Below are positions 48,521 to 60,700 of a stretch of DNA of 64,000 bases, in pieces. The stretch is from Paragonimus westermani (Eukaryota > Platyhelminthes > Trematoda > Plagiorchiida > Troglotrematidae), in NCBI GenBank assembly GCA_008508345.1, contig QNGE01002386.1, positions 1 through 64,000 on the forward strand. Direction: 5' to 3'. A program made the position numbers and the translations under genes. A model generated the notes under the pieces. The model had not been told where the DNA came from. It worked only from the letters and a program-made list of their open reading frames with translations, and ran no database searches. How positions within the stretch are numbered: the stretch's first letter is position 1; every line of letters starts with the position of its first letter.

Positions 48521-49180
48521 CTAGAAAGTGAACAAACCTTTGATTTTTACGAGTAAGCCACAGCTGGGTCCGCATCGTGTGCGTTCGGATAATCCCTTTT
48601 TGATACGGTCTGTGCGACCGGTTCCAAAAGAATAACGTAAACGATATACACAGTAAGGGAAGGTTTTACCGCCAGTATCTCTTAAATAAGAATGCAAAAT
48701 TTGTATGTGCTTAAGCCTGGCGGGCAATTTGTTGCAAAATTGATTTTGCCAAGTGTGCGGTGAAGTTTGTTGCGCGTATGTTCGCGAGAACTGTTTGCTT
48801 AAAATTAATTTCCGTGACTCTTTTGACCAGACACCAAAAGTGATGTCTTCTGTTTTGATGGTACAAAATGTCAAATTCATATATTTTACGGCCGAAGCCA
48901 ATCTGCAGTGTATTTTTCTTTGTACCCTCTCACTTGAACTGTTGGGTATAAAGATGGGTATAAAGATATACCATATCTTTGGGTGACACATGTTCACAGC
49001 GAGACAGACATCCTTACATAGTGAGTTGAACTTTCCCAGTATTTCCACATGATGCCACTGGTTTTTTCTCTCTTGGCGGTTTAGTTGGGTATCGTTCAAT
49101 AAGACAAACAGTATACGACGTGGGTAGAAGGTTAATCTGTTTATTACAGAAGCGTGAGCCATTCTCAGAGTTATACACAA
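48521..49180 (-). CDS. Unrecognised long ORF (219 aa)
   Basis: This is the longest ORF outside the retrotransposon. I do not recognise the protein. It is basic and fairly Cys-rich, with no signal peptide and no clear membrane span. The C-terminal third is Arg/Lys/Gly-rich (for example TGRTDRIKKGLSERTRCGPS). By a back-of-envelope estimate for 40% G+C, an ORF this long should appear by chance in roughly one such window in a hundred, so it is notable but not proven. It contains a tandem 12-mer and hairpin at 48944-48980, which is odd for a conserved coding exon. It could be an old transposon fragment, an exon, or chance. Confidence 0.22.
   Translation of the reverse strand: MCITLRMAHASVINRLTFYPRRILFVLLNDTQLNRQERKNQWHHVEILGKFNSLCKDVCLAVNMCHPKIWYIFIPIFIPNSSSERVQRKIHCRLASAVKYMNLTFCTIKTEDITFGVWSKESRKLILSKQFSRTYAQQTSPHTWQNQFCNKLPARLKHIQILHSYLRDTGGKTFPYCVYRLRYSFGTGRTDRIKKGLSERTRCGPSCGLLVKIKGLFTF
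48944..48980. repeat. Tandem 12-mer pair leading into a perfect hairpin
   Basis: GGGTATAAAGAT occurs twice back to back (48944-48955 and 48956-48967). AAAGATAT (48962-48969) and ATATCTTT (48973-48980) then form an 8-bp stem with a 3-nt loop, overlapping the second unit. It lies inside the minus-strand ORF 48521-49180. Confidence 0.8.
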
Positions 49181-52100
49181 ACATGTCTTCTAGAAATTGG
49201 TCCAAAATAAGTATTTCTTACGGTGCTCAAAAATCTCACTTAAAATAACAGATATCAGATATATCTCGACATACTTTTTCAACCTGCTTGGGAACTGGAC
49301 ATATACTAACCCTGGAGTACTTCATCGGGACATTGCTCTCTGGTTTACAACACAGCGGTTGTTGGTTATATGCAAAATTGTCGATCCACAAGTTCTATCT
49401 TAGAATAAACAGTGAGCAACATACCGTTAGTTTCGTCAGAAATTCGACAGTTTTTTACAGCGATGCATCCATTTTGCCATGGTGAGGCAACATAACACGT
49501 CCCTGTTGTTGTCAAGGAATTCAGGTCAACTTTAGAATCCCTTGGTGATTACACGCTTCCAGAGTACAGTAGTAAGATCATCTTTATATTACACTAATCT
49601 AACAAGACAGTGAATGAAGTTGGTATCCGAGATTTCGGCGAAATTCAATAGTTCAACTTGTCAGTTTACAGAACATATTAAGGGGAGAAAGCCAAAATTT
49701 GTTCTGTGTATTGATATATCATCTACATGATCATATTTTGATTAACCACAGCGTTTTTCAAACTGTTCAGTTCGTCACTTTCACATACAAAGTAACGTGA
49801 TCAGCGTAGTGAATACTCGAATAGAAAATTAGTTTCATTTATAAATAAAAATACGTTCTACATTGTGCTGTGTTTCTACGAATGGAAATCACGGCCTTTG
49901 GGCATGTGTACGGCCTACTTGTCCTTTAGTCCTGAACCATTAACAGCATCGTCAGAACCAGCAGTGAAACAACTATTCTGGAGTTTTACGTACGTAATAT
50001 TACTCCGTTGTTTCTTCAGAGAATGGTCTTGAAGGTTTAATACTGTAGACGGTGTAGTATCTCAGCGGATGTGCTCCAACCAGTTTGTTGACCGGTGCAA
50101 ACTGATAAACTTTTCTCATGACTCCTGAGCTAAAATAGTGCTTATACCTACCAACAAACAAGGATAAAGCGCGTGCAAACGCACCAACAAGACCAATGCC
50201 CATATCGCCAACTCAGAGTATACGACAGTCTGGAGTGATAAATTCTAGCTGGTAAAGAAACGAATTGCAATTGTACTGCGTTCTTGGCTGCCTATCATTT
50301 GGTACAGTTCTTTGTTGTTCTGAAATTTAACGCGATATATTCATCATTGTCGAGATGGACTGATTTCCGACCATCACTCCACGTCAATAACCTGCCGCCT
50401 TCAAACACCAAGAGTGCTACTAAGCAACACTCTCTATGTAATAAACGATCCGACCATCTGGAGGTACACCACAATGCAAATGTTTAGTTTGACGTAAAAG
50501 GCCAAATAGCTCTTCATTGACTATTTTCCATTCAAAAACTGAAAACTTCTATACTGAAAGATAAATTAATAACTGGCAGACGTGAAAGGTACTTCGTTAT
50601 CAGCTTCGGAATAAACTTCTTGACTTAATAACAAGTAATACTAAATAACCGTAGAAGGTAGTACTGCAAGAATATGCTCAAGTTAACGAATGGCAAGTAG
50701 GTTGCTTACCTACCAGGCCTATCAAATGGGCACACGTTATCCTGTCACCATACGGATTTACCTTTCTCGACTGAGGCCTCTATGATTAACGTTCAAATGA
50801 TGTACGTTCTTCAGAAGATCAAACGTAACCACTTTAATACCGTGTGAAACATATGGCTTGCCAGATGGTTTCGGAAACCTCAGGTAAACCACATTTTACT
50901 AGTACCGATTAGCGTAATACGTTGACTTTAATACTGAAACATCATTCAGTAAAAACATCAAAGAGATATACGTACGTTCATTACAAAAGCAATATTCCGT
51001 AACCAGTTTAAAAAGGCATGTTATAGTTAAAAGCAAACCATGTCGGTTATGATTATGAGCAGTTGATAATTAACAAATGAATATGGATTTGTGGATAATC
51101 ACTAATAATAATTGTTGGCAAAGTATCATTTCTAACACGATCCTTCAGATCACGTTTGAAAGCTTACAATCCGTCTCCATAAGTTACTGTGCGGTTCAGG
51201 TTCATTGTTGTGGTGACCAGATGTAAGTGATGTTCAACTTTCACCAAACACAATTACTACACCGAATAACCAACAAAAACAGTTCTGTGTGTAAAGGAAT
51301 GTTGAATGTAGTAAACGACGATTTGTGTTAAGAGATTGACTGACTTTAAGATAGGAATCTACCAGGATCACAGTGGAAGAGTTATTCCAACCTGAAAGAT
51401 AACCAACGCTATTGAATTTTTTCGGTCGAAACATGAATAGCCACACCTTGGCTCGATTATGTTCTCGAGAAGTCGGTAAATACCTGGATGGATGTTCTAA
51501 CTTGCGTTGATACAAGTAGCACTTTTACCTGGCGGTTTAAACAGAAGTTTTATCGGAGAGGACCAATATTCAGCTGTCACACCAACTGGTTTTGGGTAGG
51601 AGATTCACCTGATTCACTACTGTGGTCTGAGATAATTGTGACGAAATGTTCTTTAAAGTAGACACTTTTGGTCATTACTATACAGTCATTCAGAGTTTCA
51701 GTAAACTCGGTTACCAAATTCCTAACCGGCCTCAGTGAGTTATCACAAAAGTGAGGTAGTGGACCGCCACATTTTGACTAGATTCCTAAAGGTATCGAAA
51801 ATGCTTGAGTATCTTGACATAAAAACATTGCTAACCTTTCACAGTCCACCGACGCACACTTGCAGAGTGATATAGGGCTCTTCAAACACCTGTATACAAT
51901 AGATTACCGGTTACTCAAATCTTCCTGGGATATTTTACCTTACAAAGTGATATAACGCACTACCCCTCGCAAGCAAATAAGGAATCTGATGTAAAATTAC
52001 ATATATTTCTCCTCCGTAACCGATTCAGCTGGTTTGCACTCAACGATCTCAGTTCTACTCCCTGGATCAACCAGATCTGGGAATTCTGTATGTTGTCAAT

Positions 52101-54541
52101 ACTCTTATCAAAGAACGAAAAGAGAAAGTCACTTTGTGCACATCCTTAATAAATTCTAATACTGTTTGTTCACGACATGCCGTTGTCATTCTCTATAACA
52201 TAACTTTTCATATCACTTTGAAGTGATGTATGTTTGATGGTCATCAATGTGGTATGCTTTGCGTTACGTGGCTTAGTTACTAATTGTGAAACGTATAGTC
52301 CAATTCAGAAAGGATTCCCCCAAAATAACTGCTCCACTGAATTCTAACTCACCTACATATTTAATGCTTCAAGGTCACAGTGAGATAACAGAACAGCTCG
52401 TCAGAATACATTATATAAGTGTGCCGTTTACTGGTTAATCCAAAGAAAAGTATAGCCTTATAAAACCATCTGAAAAATGACCGAAAATTTTAAGCAGTCC
52501 TTACTCACGTTGAGAAGAATGACAGTATTCATTACTATAAGTTGCAAGTTAACCCACTGTAGCTTTCTTCTCTCGAAGGTCTTCTATCACTCAGATAGCA
52601 GTGAAGTCCAAGAATTCCAAGTCAGATATTCAGACAGAAACGCCAATAAAACCTTAGACTATCTGACCGGTCAACTTCAACCGTGCCGATAAGAATCTTG
52701 TTAATGACTCCATTACAGGTGACAACCGTATAACACTCGTTGGTTAAATTTAAATCCAGATGGACCCATTCCATTACTAGCATTGAACCATGCATTGGTA
52801 TGTTGAGGTGTGATGACATTACTGACGAGTTATTGTACAGTAGCTTTCTGATAACTAAGTTAGCCACAGAGGACAAGATGTCCGCAAATCGTTGCCTCTA
52901 TCGTACGTACAAAAATTCACACGTATTCATTCAACCGGGTATGGCGCAGTATGCATGGACACTACACGTTCGTAGTCGCACGATCTTCCCCAGTAGCCTC
53001 GGTCCCGCTCGTGCAACTTCGTCACGCCCTAACTTTATATAGTAACAGATATGCACGAGACCCTATCTGTTCTTCTCTGGTTGCGATTTACTTAAATACA
53101 CACCGAAAGAGATTGACGTTCTAAGCAGTATTCCATGTCGTTCTAAACAGTCAATCTGTTATTTATGCCAGCCCACCTCTATTGGGCGGAAAGCAGAAAG
53201 GTTAGACAAAAGTTCATCTGAATTGCATGCTCGTCAATCTCAACATCAACCAGCTGTTTTGTTGCAGAGTGATGTTTTACACGTCATATTTCTTACTGAA
53301 CATTCAGCTGTCCCCTGCTTAGCCTTTTGTGAGAGATGCCAGGGGTGATAATGAGCAAACGGACTCAATGTCATCAGTGTCTCCTGATTGCTGTCTTGCT
53401 CACACATGGTAGTCAACTGTTAGGTAGTAGCCTCGAATGCTGTTAACAATACATTAAAAGTTTTGGCCAGAACACTCAAGACCGCGTAAATTTGTATAAG
53501 ATGATTCTTCAAAGTCAAAACGTGCATTCCTTGTGCAAAAAAGTGCAAGTCCTTTGGGGTAATCAGCTGAGAGGCAAAAATAGTAATTTCGGTGAAAAAT
53601 AAAAATCGCACAAAAACCAACTGTTTCAAGAGAAGGAATATTTGTAATTAAGTGCATTTTATTGATTTTGTACCCATGATCAACATCAATAAAGTGCATC
53701 CTATGTAAACTCGTCGATGACCTCTCTGAAGTTTACAGCAGTTCGAAAGCATATTGTACACAGTGCAAGGAAAACATTTGGCAGATGGAGTGCAAAATGT
53801 CCGCAATCTTTCTGGCAACTTTATGGTAAGGTAACTTGTGCGTTTATAGGATTAGCTGTGACAGGCACCACATTTACGTGATTTGGAGCAGGCGGTGTGC
53901 TGGTTCCAATTTGGTCTTGTTTGTCCGTCTCGAAGTTTCAATATGTACGCATGTTGTAGTAAGACTTGAAGCTTCCTTGGGCTTTGTTTCTCCATCAAAA
54001 TACTGTTGTCATCCTTGCTGTCTGCGTCAAGCGTTTGTTCGTCCAAAAGAATATCTTTAACTTCGGACTCATAATCAACAATGTTCATGAAAACCATACC
54101 ATAAACTTTGTCTAGCTGGAGAAAGACAAGGTCTTTTGTTTACCGCAGTTGCTATAAAGCTTGAGAGAGTTCAGTGCCAAGCAACACTGCATAGGCGAAA
54201 TCAGAAAGTGCCGCGACGTATTGACTAGCTTCGCGTGGAGCCATTCTTCGTTTTCCTACAACACTGGAGAAGAGTTTCCATTCCAATAACTTTGAACGCC
54301 CGCGGCAACCCTGAGGGGGGGATTGATGTTATTTCGTAGAGAAACCACGGAACTCGTCAATGTGAATTCACAACATTTCTGTCATTTTTGTACAGCCATG
54401 AAAGGCGTACAGATTGTGGAATTCAATCAGACAGCGTGAATGCAAACATAACGGATGAGTAGTCGGAGATTTGATTTATTTTCAAGTTGACCTGATCATT
54501 GCTCATAAGCGAGAGTGGTTGAGCGTTCAGATTTGATGATT

Positions 54542-54552
54542 CGGTCGTGCCT
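54542..54552. repeat. Left target duplication of the 54.6-kb SINE
   Basis: The 11-mer CGGTCGTGCCT is matched exactly by 54847-54857. It precedes the expected +1 of the tRNA-like head (about 54559) by a few bases. Confidence 0.6.
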
Positions 54553-54846
54553 AATGTGAGGTCAATGGCGCAATGGTTGACACGGTTGCCTCATGATTGG
54601 AATGTCCGGAGTTCAAATCCCGGCCGTGGCAAGGATATGCACTACTGACGAGCTCTAATGAGAGCGAAACTCGAGTCTAGTGCTTCTTTTGGAAAGAGGC
54701 TGGCTGGAAAGTCTATCTGGATGTGAAGGATGTACATTGTTTTGAACACCCAGTGTTAAGATAATGAATTATAATTTAAAAAGTCACCTGGAAACGGTAC
54801 CAAAAATCTATTATACATGTGGGAAAGCACAGTCAACTGAAGGTTC
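54553..54846 (+). repeat. SINE family A, best copy, with target duplication
   Basis: The tRNA-like head has box A TGGCGCAATGGTTGA at 54566-54580 and box B AGTTCAAATCC at 54610-54620, followed by a non-tRNA body. The sequence CGGTCGTGCCT occurs exactly at 54542-54552 and again at 54847-54857. It brackets the element and looks like an 11-bp target-site duplication made by LINE machinery. Body homology with the 12.5-kb copy covers about 54630-54698; the remainder up to 54846 is seen only here. Confidence 0.75.
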
Positions 54847-54857
54847 CGGTCGTGCCT
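54847..54857. repeat. Right target duplication of the 54.6-kb SINE
   Basis: Exact partner of 54542-54552. Its distance fixes the insertion at about 294 bp. Confidence 0.6.
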
Positions 54858-57220
54858 CTACTCACATTAAATCTGAGTCGGCTTTTCAAAAATACCAATA
54901 GCGATAGAAGATACATCAGGAGATGTTAACATTTCGTTTACACTCTTCAGTCAAGAATGTAAAAACTTAGAATATATAGGACATGCAGTTAGCAACACAA
55001 TAAAAATCATTGAACGATTGGTTTTACATGAAACAAAGCCTGTCGTCAGTTCCAGGGCAGACAACCTGCATGAGTCAACAGTTTGTGCACACACAGAGCC
55101 AGACCGTGAGTACTGATCAACATCGCCTAGGAGAAAGCGAGCAATTTGGGGGTTCTTATTACGTAACAGAACTTGGCCGGGTCAACAACGTGACCTGTTG
55201 CCATGATGGGCTTTGTGATGGATGAGGTCGGATTTCTTCTCAGTCGTTCTGTTGCCAATGTTGGTTGCCTCATATGTTCAGCCGTAGTATGTCGTAGGCA
55301 TCGATTTGTTCTGCCTATATAATTTTTCGAAAATAATCGATCTCGTTACGTCCAGCGGTGTCGAATCTGTACGGAACGACTGGTGCCTACTGACCGCTAG
55401 AAATCACTCTGTAGTTACCTTGTGCGTGAGGGTGCATTGTGTTATTTTAGCGACAGGCATTCTCAAGTGTGAATTTACTTAGTACACAGCGATGAATACA
55501 CCACTCACTTTGACGGGGTTGATCTGAATTGTAGTCATGTGCACCTCAATACCTGAGGTAATATGTAGGCCGGATAACCATAGCAAAATAGTTCACCGAG
55601 TAAAATCTGCTGGGAACAGGAACATCAGATAAAGAAAACAGTAGGATAAACGTGAATCTCATCTGAATGTACTTGTAGAAAAACCCTTTTTGAAAAGTGA
55701 ACAACTGATATTTATTCACCTGACAATTACAACTCTAAGATTTAGTCTTACATCACGGTAAGCAATTCATTGTCTTTTGAGATGACTTGTTAACTGAGTA
55801 TCAAACCCACCTACTGTCCTGTATCCGTTTTTAGTATACAGTGTATACTGGTGAAGTAAACAAACCCGACGGAAATGCGCAACTAACCGTTGTTTTAGTT
55901 ATACAAGATGAGTAGATTACCGGATAAATCAGGTTCTGCTCAGCGTAGTTTGCCAGTTCTTATTTGCTCTTTAGTTAGCCTATACGACTGAGATATAGAA
56001 TGTTGTGTGCACTAAAATACGCTTACAGAGGTGCGCACTGTTATGACTCATCTTTGACAAGATCAAAAGTTGCTGACGAATTCAACACTGGTTTTTGTGA
56101 ATCTGTGAGATGAACGAGACTCCCTGACAGATAGGAGGATATGTGTATTGCTTACCAATCTCAATTGGTAGATTACTATTGATATGTTCACGAAAAGTGT
56201 TTATTCATCAATGAACTCAGTGGTTACAAAGCAACCTAAATTGGTTCGCTTACAACCCGTTGTCTAACCATTGTAGGCCGAAAACATCTCATTATGATCT
56301 TTCTAGTCCGAAAGCTGTACCTATCAGACGATCCGATTTCTTACCATCTGTATGTCCATAAATTTACTGCCGAGCTAGACATACGACGTCCGGTGAGTTT
56401 TCCCTATACTTAAAAACACATGCATGCATATCATGCAGACATTAATTTACTGCGTCTGTTAACCAATCACTGTTCAGCTCAATTCCTCTCTGGTTGACTA
56501 TTAATAGGCAACTATCAGCAATGTGCTCATTCGGCTAGATTGACGAGTTGTCATCGGTAAGTAGTGACATAAGTTTTTCTTGCAGCAACAATGCAGCAAC
56601 CGGTAATCTAAAAGAGTTATAGATATTGCCAGTTGTTTGTGATTTGTACCTATATGTGAGTCACTTTATTTCTTACCCTGCAAGTTAAAGTCTACAAATG
56701 AATAAGAATACGCAAAAAAGTCAACTAAACTACCCTCCTGCCTCTATAACACTCACCACTAAGTTACCTTATTAAAGCTGTACGAAAAATATATTGTTAG
56801 CGTTCAGGTTGAATTAAGCAGTTTATTTCTATGGGCAGAACAACTGTCTCATTGGAAGAGTTAAGCAGTTACCAGCACTCTGGAAATTGTCTCTCAGTTA
56901 AAGGTGTCATCACTTAAAGGTTTTGTTAAAATCACATAATGCATTTGCTGGCCATGATGCGAAACTTTTTGTTGAATTTCATTCTGAATGTTATTTCAGA
57001 AATATCGATTTATCTCTGGTTCGAATTAATCAGGCTTTACAATAAGCATACCACTAACCACAAGAATACTTGTTCATCTGACGTAACTCCAGCTGGGAGA
57101 TCAACCGCTCCGTTTTTTAATCGGACTTGTAGTCAACGTGTAGTAGATACTTCAGCCTCGTTCAACAGAGAACTATCAGGTCGATTGTAGGATAATTGGG
57201 TGTCATCTGGTTGATTTTAT
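54858..57220. other. Stretch upstream of the neuropeptide gene
   Basis: No recognised gene. If the neuropeptide mRNA has an upstream cis-spliced exon, it could lie here, but I see no convincing first exon or TATA element. AGTATAC-AGT-GTATACT at 55833-55849 is a small perfect hairpin. Confidence 0.45.
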
Positions 57221-57234
57221 GGTTTCTTTATCAG
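57221..57234 (+). promoter_or_regulatory. Candidate 3' splice site before the neuropeptide start codon
   Basis: A T-rich tract ends in TTTATCAG, with the AG at 57233-57234, 14 bp before the preferred ATG at 57249. This fits either a cis intron in the 5' UTR or a spliced-leader acceptor, which flatworms use. It also explains why the in-frame ATG at 57219 would not be in the mRNA. This is inferred from sequence shape only. Confidence 0.4.
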
Positions 57235-57248
57235 TTTCGAGAACAAAA

Positions 57249-57491
57249 ATGGTGAGGAATGAACTCAACTGTCTGAGGATCAAAGGAACAACAGCAGTGG
57301 TATGCATCATGGTCCTGATGCTCATTCAAAGTCAGCCTACGAGCAGTAACGACGGAATGGAGGTTGGTGCACGACACTACTTCGATTACCCCGACTATGA
57401 TGATCAGCTTTATGGCCCAATTCCTGACTGGAATCGCTTCAGACAAATGTACAAACGGAAGCCCTATCTCACACAGCGTTTGGGGAGATAA
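57249..57491 (+). CDS. Candidate amidated neuropeptide precursor (80 aa)
   Basis: Seen: an 80-residue ORF starting at an ATG in good Kozak context (A at -3, G at +4). The same frame has an upstream ATG at 57219, but that lies before a likely splice acceptor, so I prefer 57249. Residues 1-13 are polar and basic, 14-26 (TTAVVCIMVLMLI) form a signal-peptide core, with cleavage probable around residues 28-33. Residues 43-61 are rich in Tyr, Asp and Pro. Lys69-Arg70 is a dibasic convertase site, followed by KPYLTQRL, then Gly79-Arg80 and the stop. Known: Gly followed by a basic residue at a precursor C-terminus is the signal for carboxypeptidase trimming and PAM-type amidation. Inferred: the product is KPYLTQRL-amide, a secreted transmitter acting on a GPCR. 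Third codon positions are C-rich and G+C is higher than in the flanks, as expected for a real gene. I cannot assign it to a named neuropeptide family; an NPY/NPF-like reading is considered and disfavoured in the findings. Confidence 0.72.
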   Translation: MVRNELNCLRIKGTTAVVCIMVLMLIQSQPTSSNDGMEVGARHYFDYPDYDDQLYGPIPDWNRFRQMYKRKPYLTQRLGR

Positions 57492-57713
57492 ATCTGCTTG
57501 CGGACGTTATGCAAAAACCAAAATCAACACCCCCAAATCGTTCCCGAGCGCTGCAATTGTTAATGAATCGCATTGTTCTCCATCGTCTTCATTGTTCACT
57601 GTTAGCTAGTCAAAATTTTGACCAGCCGGCAGAAAATTTCCCAAATTCCTAGTTGTTGTCATTATTGTTGTTTATCATGTTGAGATGGCTGACGGCAAAA
57701 TGTCGTGTTGCAA

Positions 57714-57719
57714 AATAAA
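57714..57719 (+). terminator. Candidate polyadenylation signal for the neuropeptide gene
   Basis: This is the first AATAAA I see downstream of the stop codon at 57489-57491. It implies a 3' UTR of about 240 nt. It is a common hexamer in A/T-rich DNA, so support is modest. Confidence 0.35.
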
Positions 57720-60700
57720 CATACAATATGACAAACTGTTCAATTGGCCATTGAGGTTCTTCACGGTCACTGCCTTACACATGCAAGTTAACTGGTTTTT
57801 GAACGCTGTCAAAGATGATGGTCGTTTATTTTGAGGGTTGTGTATGATGGCTGAATGTTGGTTATTAATTACGAGCACATGTTGAGGTAGAAAAGCAGGG
57901 AACCAACAGTTTCCTTCAACACCTCGTTGGTAAATGCAAAATCTGCACTGTTGGTTCCCAACTTGCATCAAAGAAGGTAGGTTAGATTTGAAGTGATCCG
58001 CTTATGCGTTACAAAAAGTCGCTAAAACTGTCTTCGTGATAATGTCTGTTCTTATAGAAAACAGTCCACTAAATTTTGTGATATTGTGTGCAACATCAGT
58101 GACGTCAGTTTCAGGATCTGAGAGGTTTGCCCAATCTGAAAAGTCGTTTGTTTACACTCGACTTGGTTGCATCTCTTTCGTTTGTTTCACACAGTTCCCA
58201 CCATAGCCTTATAATCTGTTTACCAAGTTATGGTTCGTTATACATCTTCGAGAACACTCCATACCAACAGTGATGGATATTCACTGTCGCATTACCAACA
58301 AAAGCTCTTAAACTAGGTGGATTGCCCTGTACACATTGCCGAAGATGAAGCAACTACGTCGATTATTCTAATTTATTAACAGCTGTTCACAAACAGTGGA
58401 ACAAGTTGGGAGATTTTTACTGTAGAACAGTTAGATCACTTCGAAAAGCAAACATCCTACCCTTCACAGTTGACGGACATATAATTCAATAGGCTCAACT
58501 AATACAACATTGTTTAGAGAGCCTTGGCATTGATTAGTTGCTATGAATTGCTGATTCATTTTCAGTGGTAAGGCAAACATGATGGGATTATGTTTACGTG
58601 GAATCGCATCTCAGCAGCCATTAGCGGAGAAAACTGGGGACATGATCTGTGTAAATAAGTACTCGTATTTGAATTCACTTTGTGACACAGCAGTGAGAAT
58701 CGAATAATTAGGCCATCTACTAGAGACTATACAGTGACATTTATTAACTGGCCGATAAAAACACAAGGTCGATAAACTGCTTGCAGAAAATTTCGTCATA
58801 ACATGCTTGATACGTCATTGATGTAGCAAAAATTACTGATTACGACAACAAACCCGGAAAAACAGCACAAGACGAACCAATCTGGTGGTAAACACTCGTG
58901 ATTTGATAATTCGACTGGTCACTAAGTTTGGAAGGATATGAGCATTTGAGATAACTTTCTAACTAGACTGAAACACTTATTTACACCAAACGGCGACACG
59001 TTCGAATGCGATGAGAGGCTGGTTGTGGGAGTGTGGTCATGCTGATTGTGTAAACAAACCGTCCGATAAGCCGAACAAAGAAAATAGAGTAGGTCTTTTG
59101 ATTCTTGAAATCATATCATCTAAATGTTTGTGTGTATATGATCAGGGATTAAAATGAATGAGCAGGTTGACGACGAGTCAGGGTAGAAGGCAGTACCGTG
59201 GAAGTACCAAGATGAGTGCTGACTGGTAGTAGTAGATGACCATTGAAAAGGATAATCACATAGGAGTCCGTACAATAGTCGAGTAGGAGTGCAGAATCGC
59301 CGCAAAGCTGAAGTAGCGTTTCCCAATGAAGGCTCCGAAGTGCTTTCTATAGTCTATGAATTGTATATAAACGGAACTAGAGTTGCCATCAACTGATGGT
59401 GAAATAGAATGCGCTAGGGAAACGAAAACACAGAGAGTGGACTGGGGCAAAGATAAACAACTTGTCCAGAGTCCATTATGATTAAACTCACTTCTTTCCG
59501 CACAAGACTTTGTTCCTCTCAAACTGTAAGTAATACAGGCAAACAAGAATTCCAGTGAACGCCCACCATTTCTTTGTCTGAAATGCCAACTTAGAGTAAA
59601 TGTTCGGCGCTCCCGTTAGAAACAGCCAGTGACACATTCTCAATAACGTGTGTTTTACTGGGTTCCACTGAATATTGTCCCTGGTAAGCAGTACTGCGGT
59701 AATCACTAGTGCATACATTGATGGTATTGCTTGTCGGATTGTGTGATAATCAGTCGAATGGAAAAGATGATCGCAGAATTCGAGCATCGCGGTTCGTGGC
59801 TCTCATCCCAATTAGCTCATCTATGTGATGGATTGCTTGAGCCTATAGGGTTTGTCGTCTTTCCACAGTGTTGCATAACTTTTGGAATGTGAGATATTTG
59901 AAAAGACGGTATAAGATGAACATATTTTGGCCCGACACATTCAAAAGTAGGACGCGAATAATTTCTCGGCAGAAAGCAACCAATGGAAGTCATAATTATG
60001 GCGTGACGTTGGCTGTCAGATGAAAATTTTTAATCTGTTTCATAACAACCTATTTTCAATCATCACATTCATAAACGGATATTACTGTGCTCACAAAATG
60101 AAAAGCCGTTGTATGTTGTGACAGAAGATTTATTTTTATAGCAACCATCCTCAACGAACATGAAAATGTCTTGCTAAATCGGAAGACATTAAGAGAGGGT
60201 CGCGCTGCTTCAACCACCATCTAGGATATGCAGATATTTGTAACAGGAAGAGAACAGCTCGAGTGTTGTAAACTGTTTCGCAACTATTTTTCCTGTGGTC
60301 AACAAGAGTTGAACAGACATTTAAGTTGAACAGGCGCCTAATTTATGGAGTCCCGTCTCAGTTTCTTTTCACAGCATTCAGTTAAAAAGTCCTTGTGTCA
60401 CGTAAACTCATGTCTAATGAATTCAATCATCAAATATGGTTTGTCGATGTCCGTCGGTTCTGCCATTCAGATAGTCTAATCAAGTTGTTAACGTGCGGAA
60501 CTAAATCCGACGTATGCAAACTAATTTTAATAACGAATCATATATGCCTCGACTAAAATACATACAGAAGACTGAAATCAGAGACGTGAGCCAATGAGAT
60601 GTGACAACCAGCTGCATGTCTGATACTGAATATAACAAAGAAATCAGTGATTCGGATTAACGCGATTTGTCACAGCATCTAGCAGATTGTCTTACAATAG

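Larger units (their letters stand above)
45334..54541. other. Gene-free stretch except the doubtful ORF at 48.5-49.2 kb
   Basis: A stretch near 46405-46436 (ACTACTG and TTCTATTGAGA) faintly resembles the SINE A body but has no head. The other ORFs are at most 100 codons and unrecognised. Confidence 0.5.

Noticed and set aside
56939..57190. 83-codon ORF just upstream of the neuropeptide gene with a hydrophobic start
   Set aside because: No cleavage sites or amidation signals follow. It is A/T-driven hydrophobicity and out of keeping with the codon use of the neuropeptide ORF.
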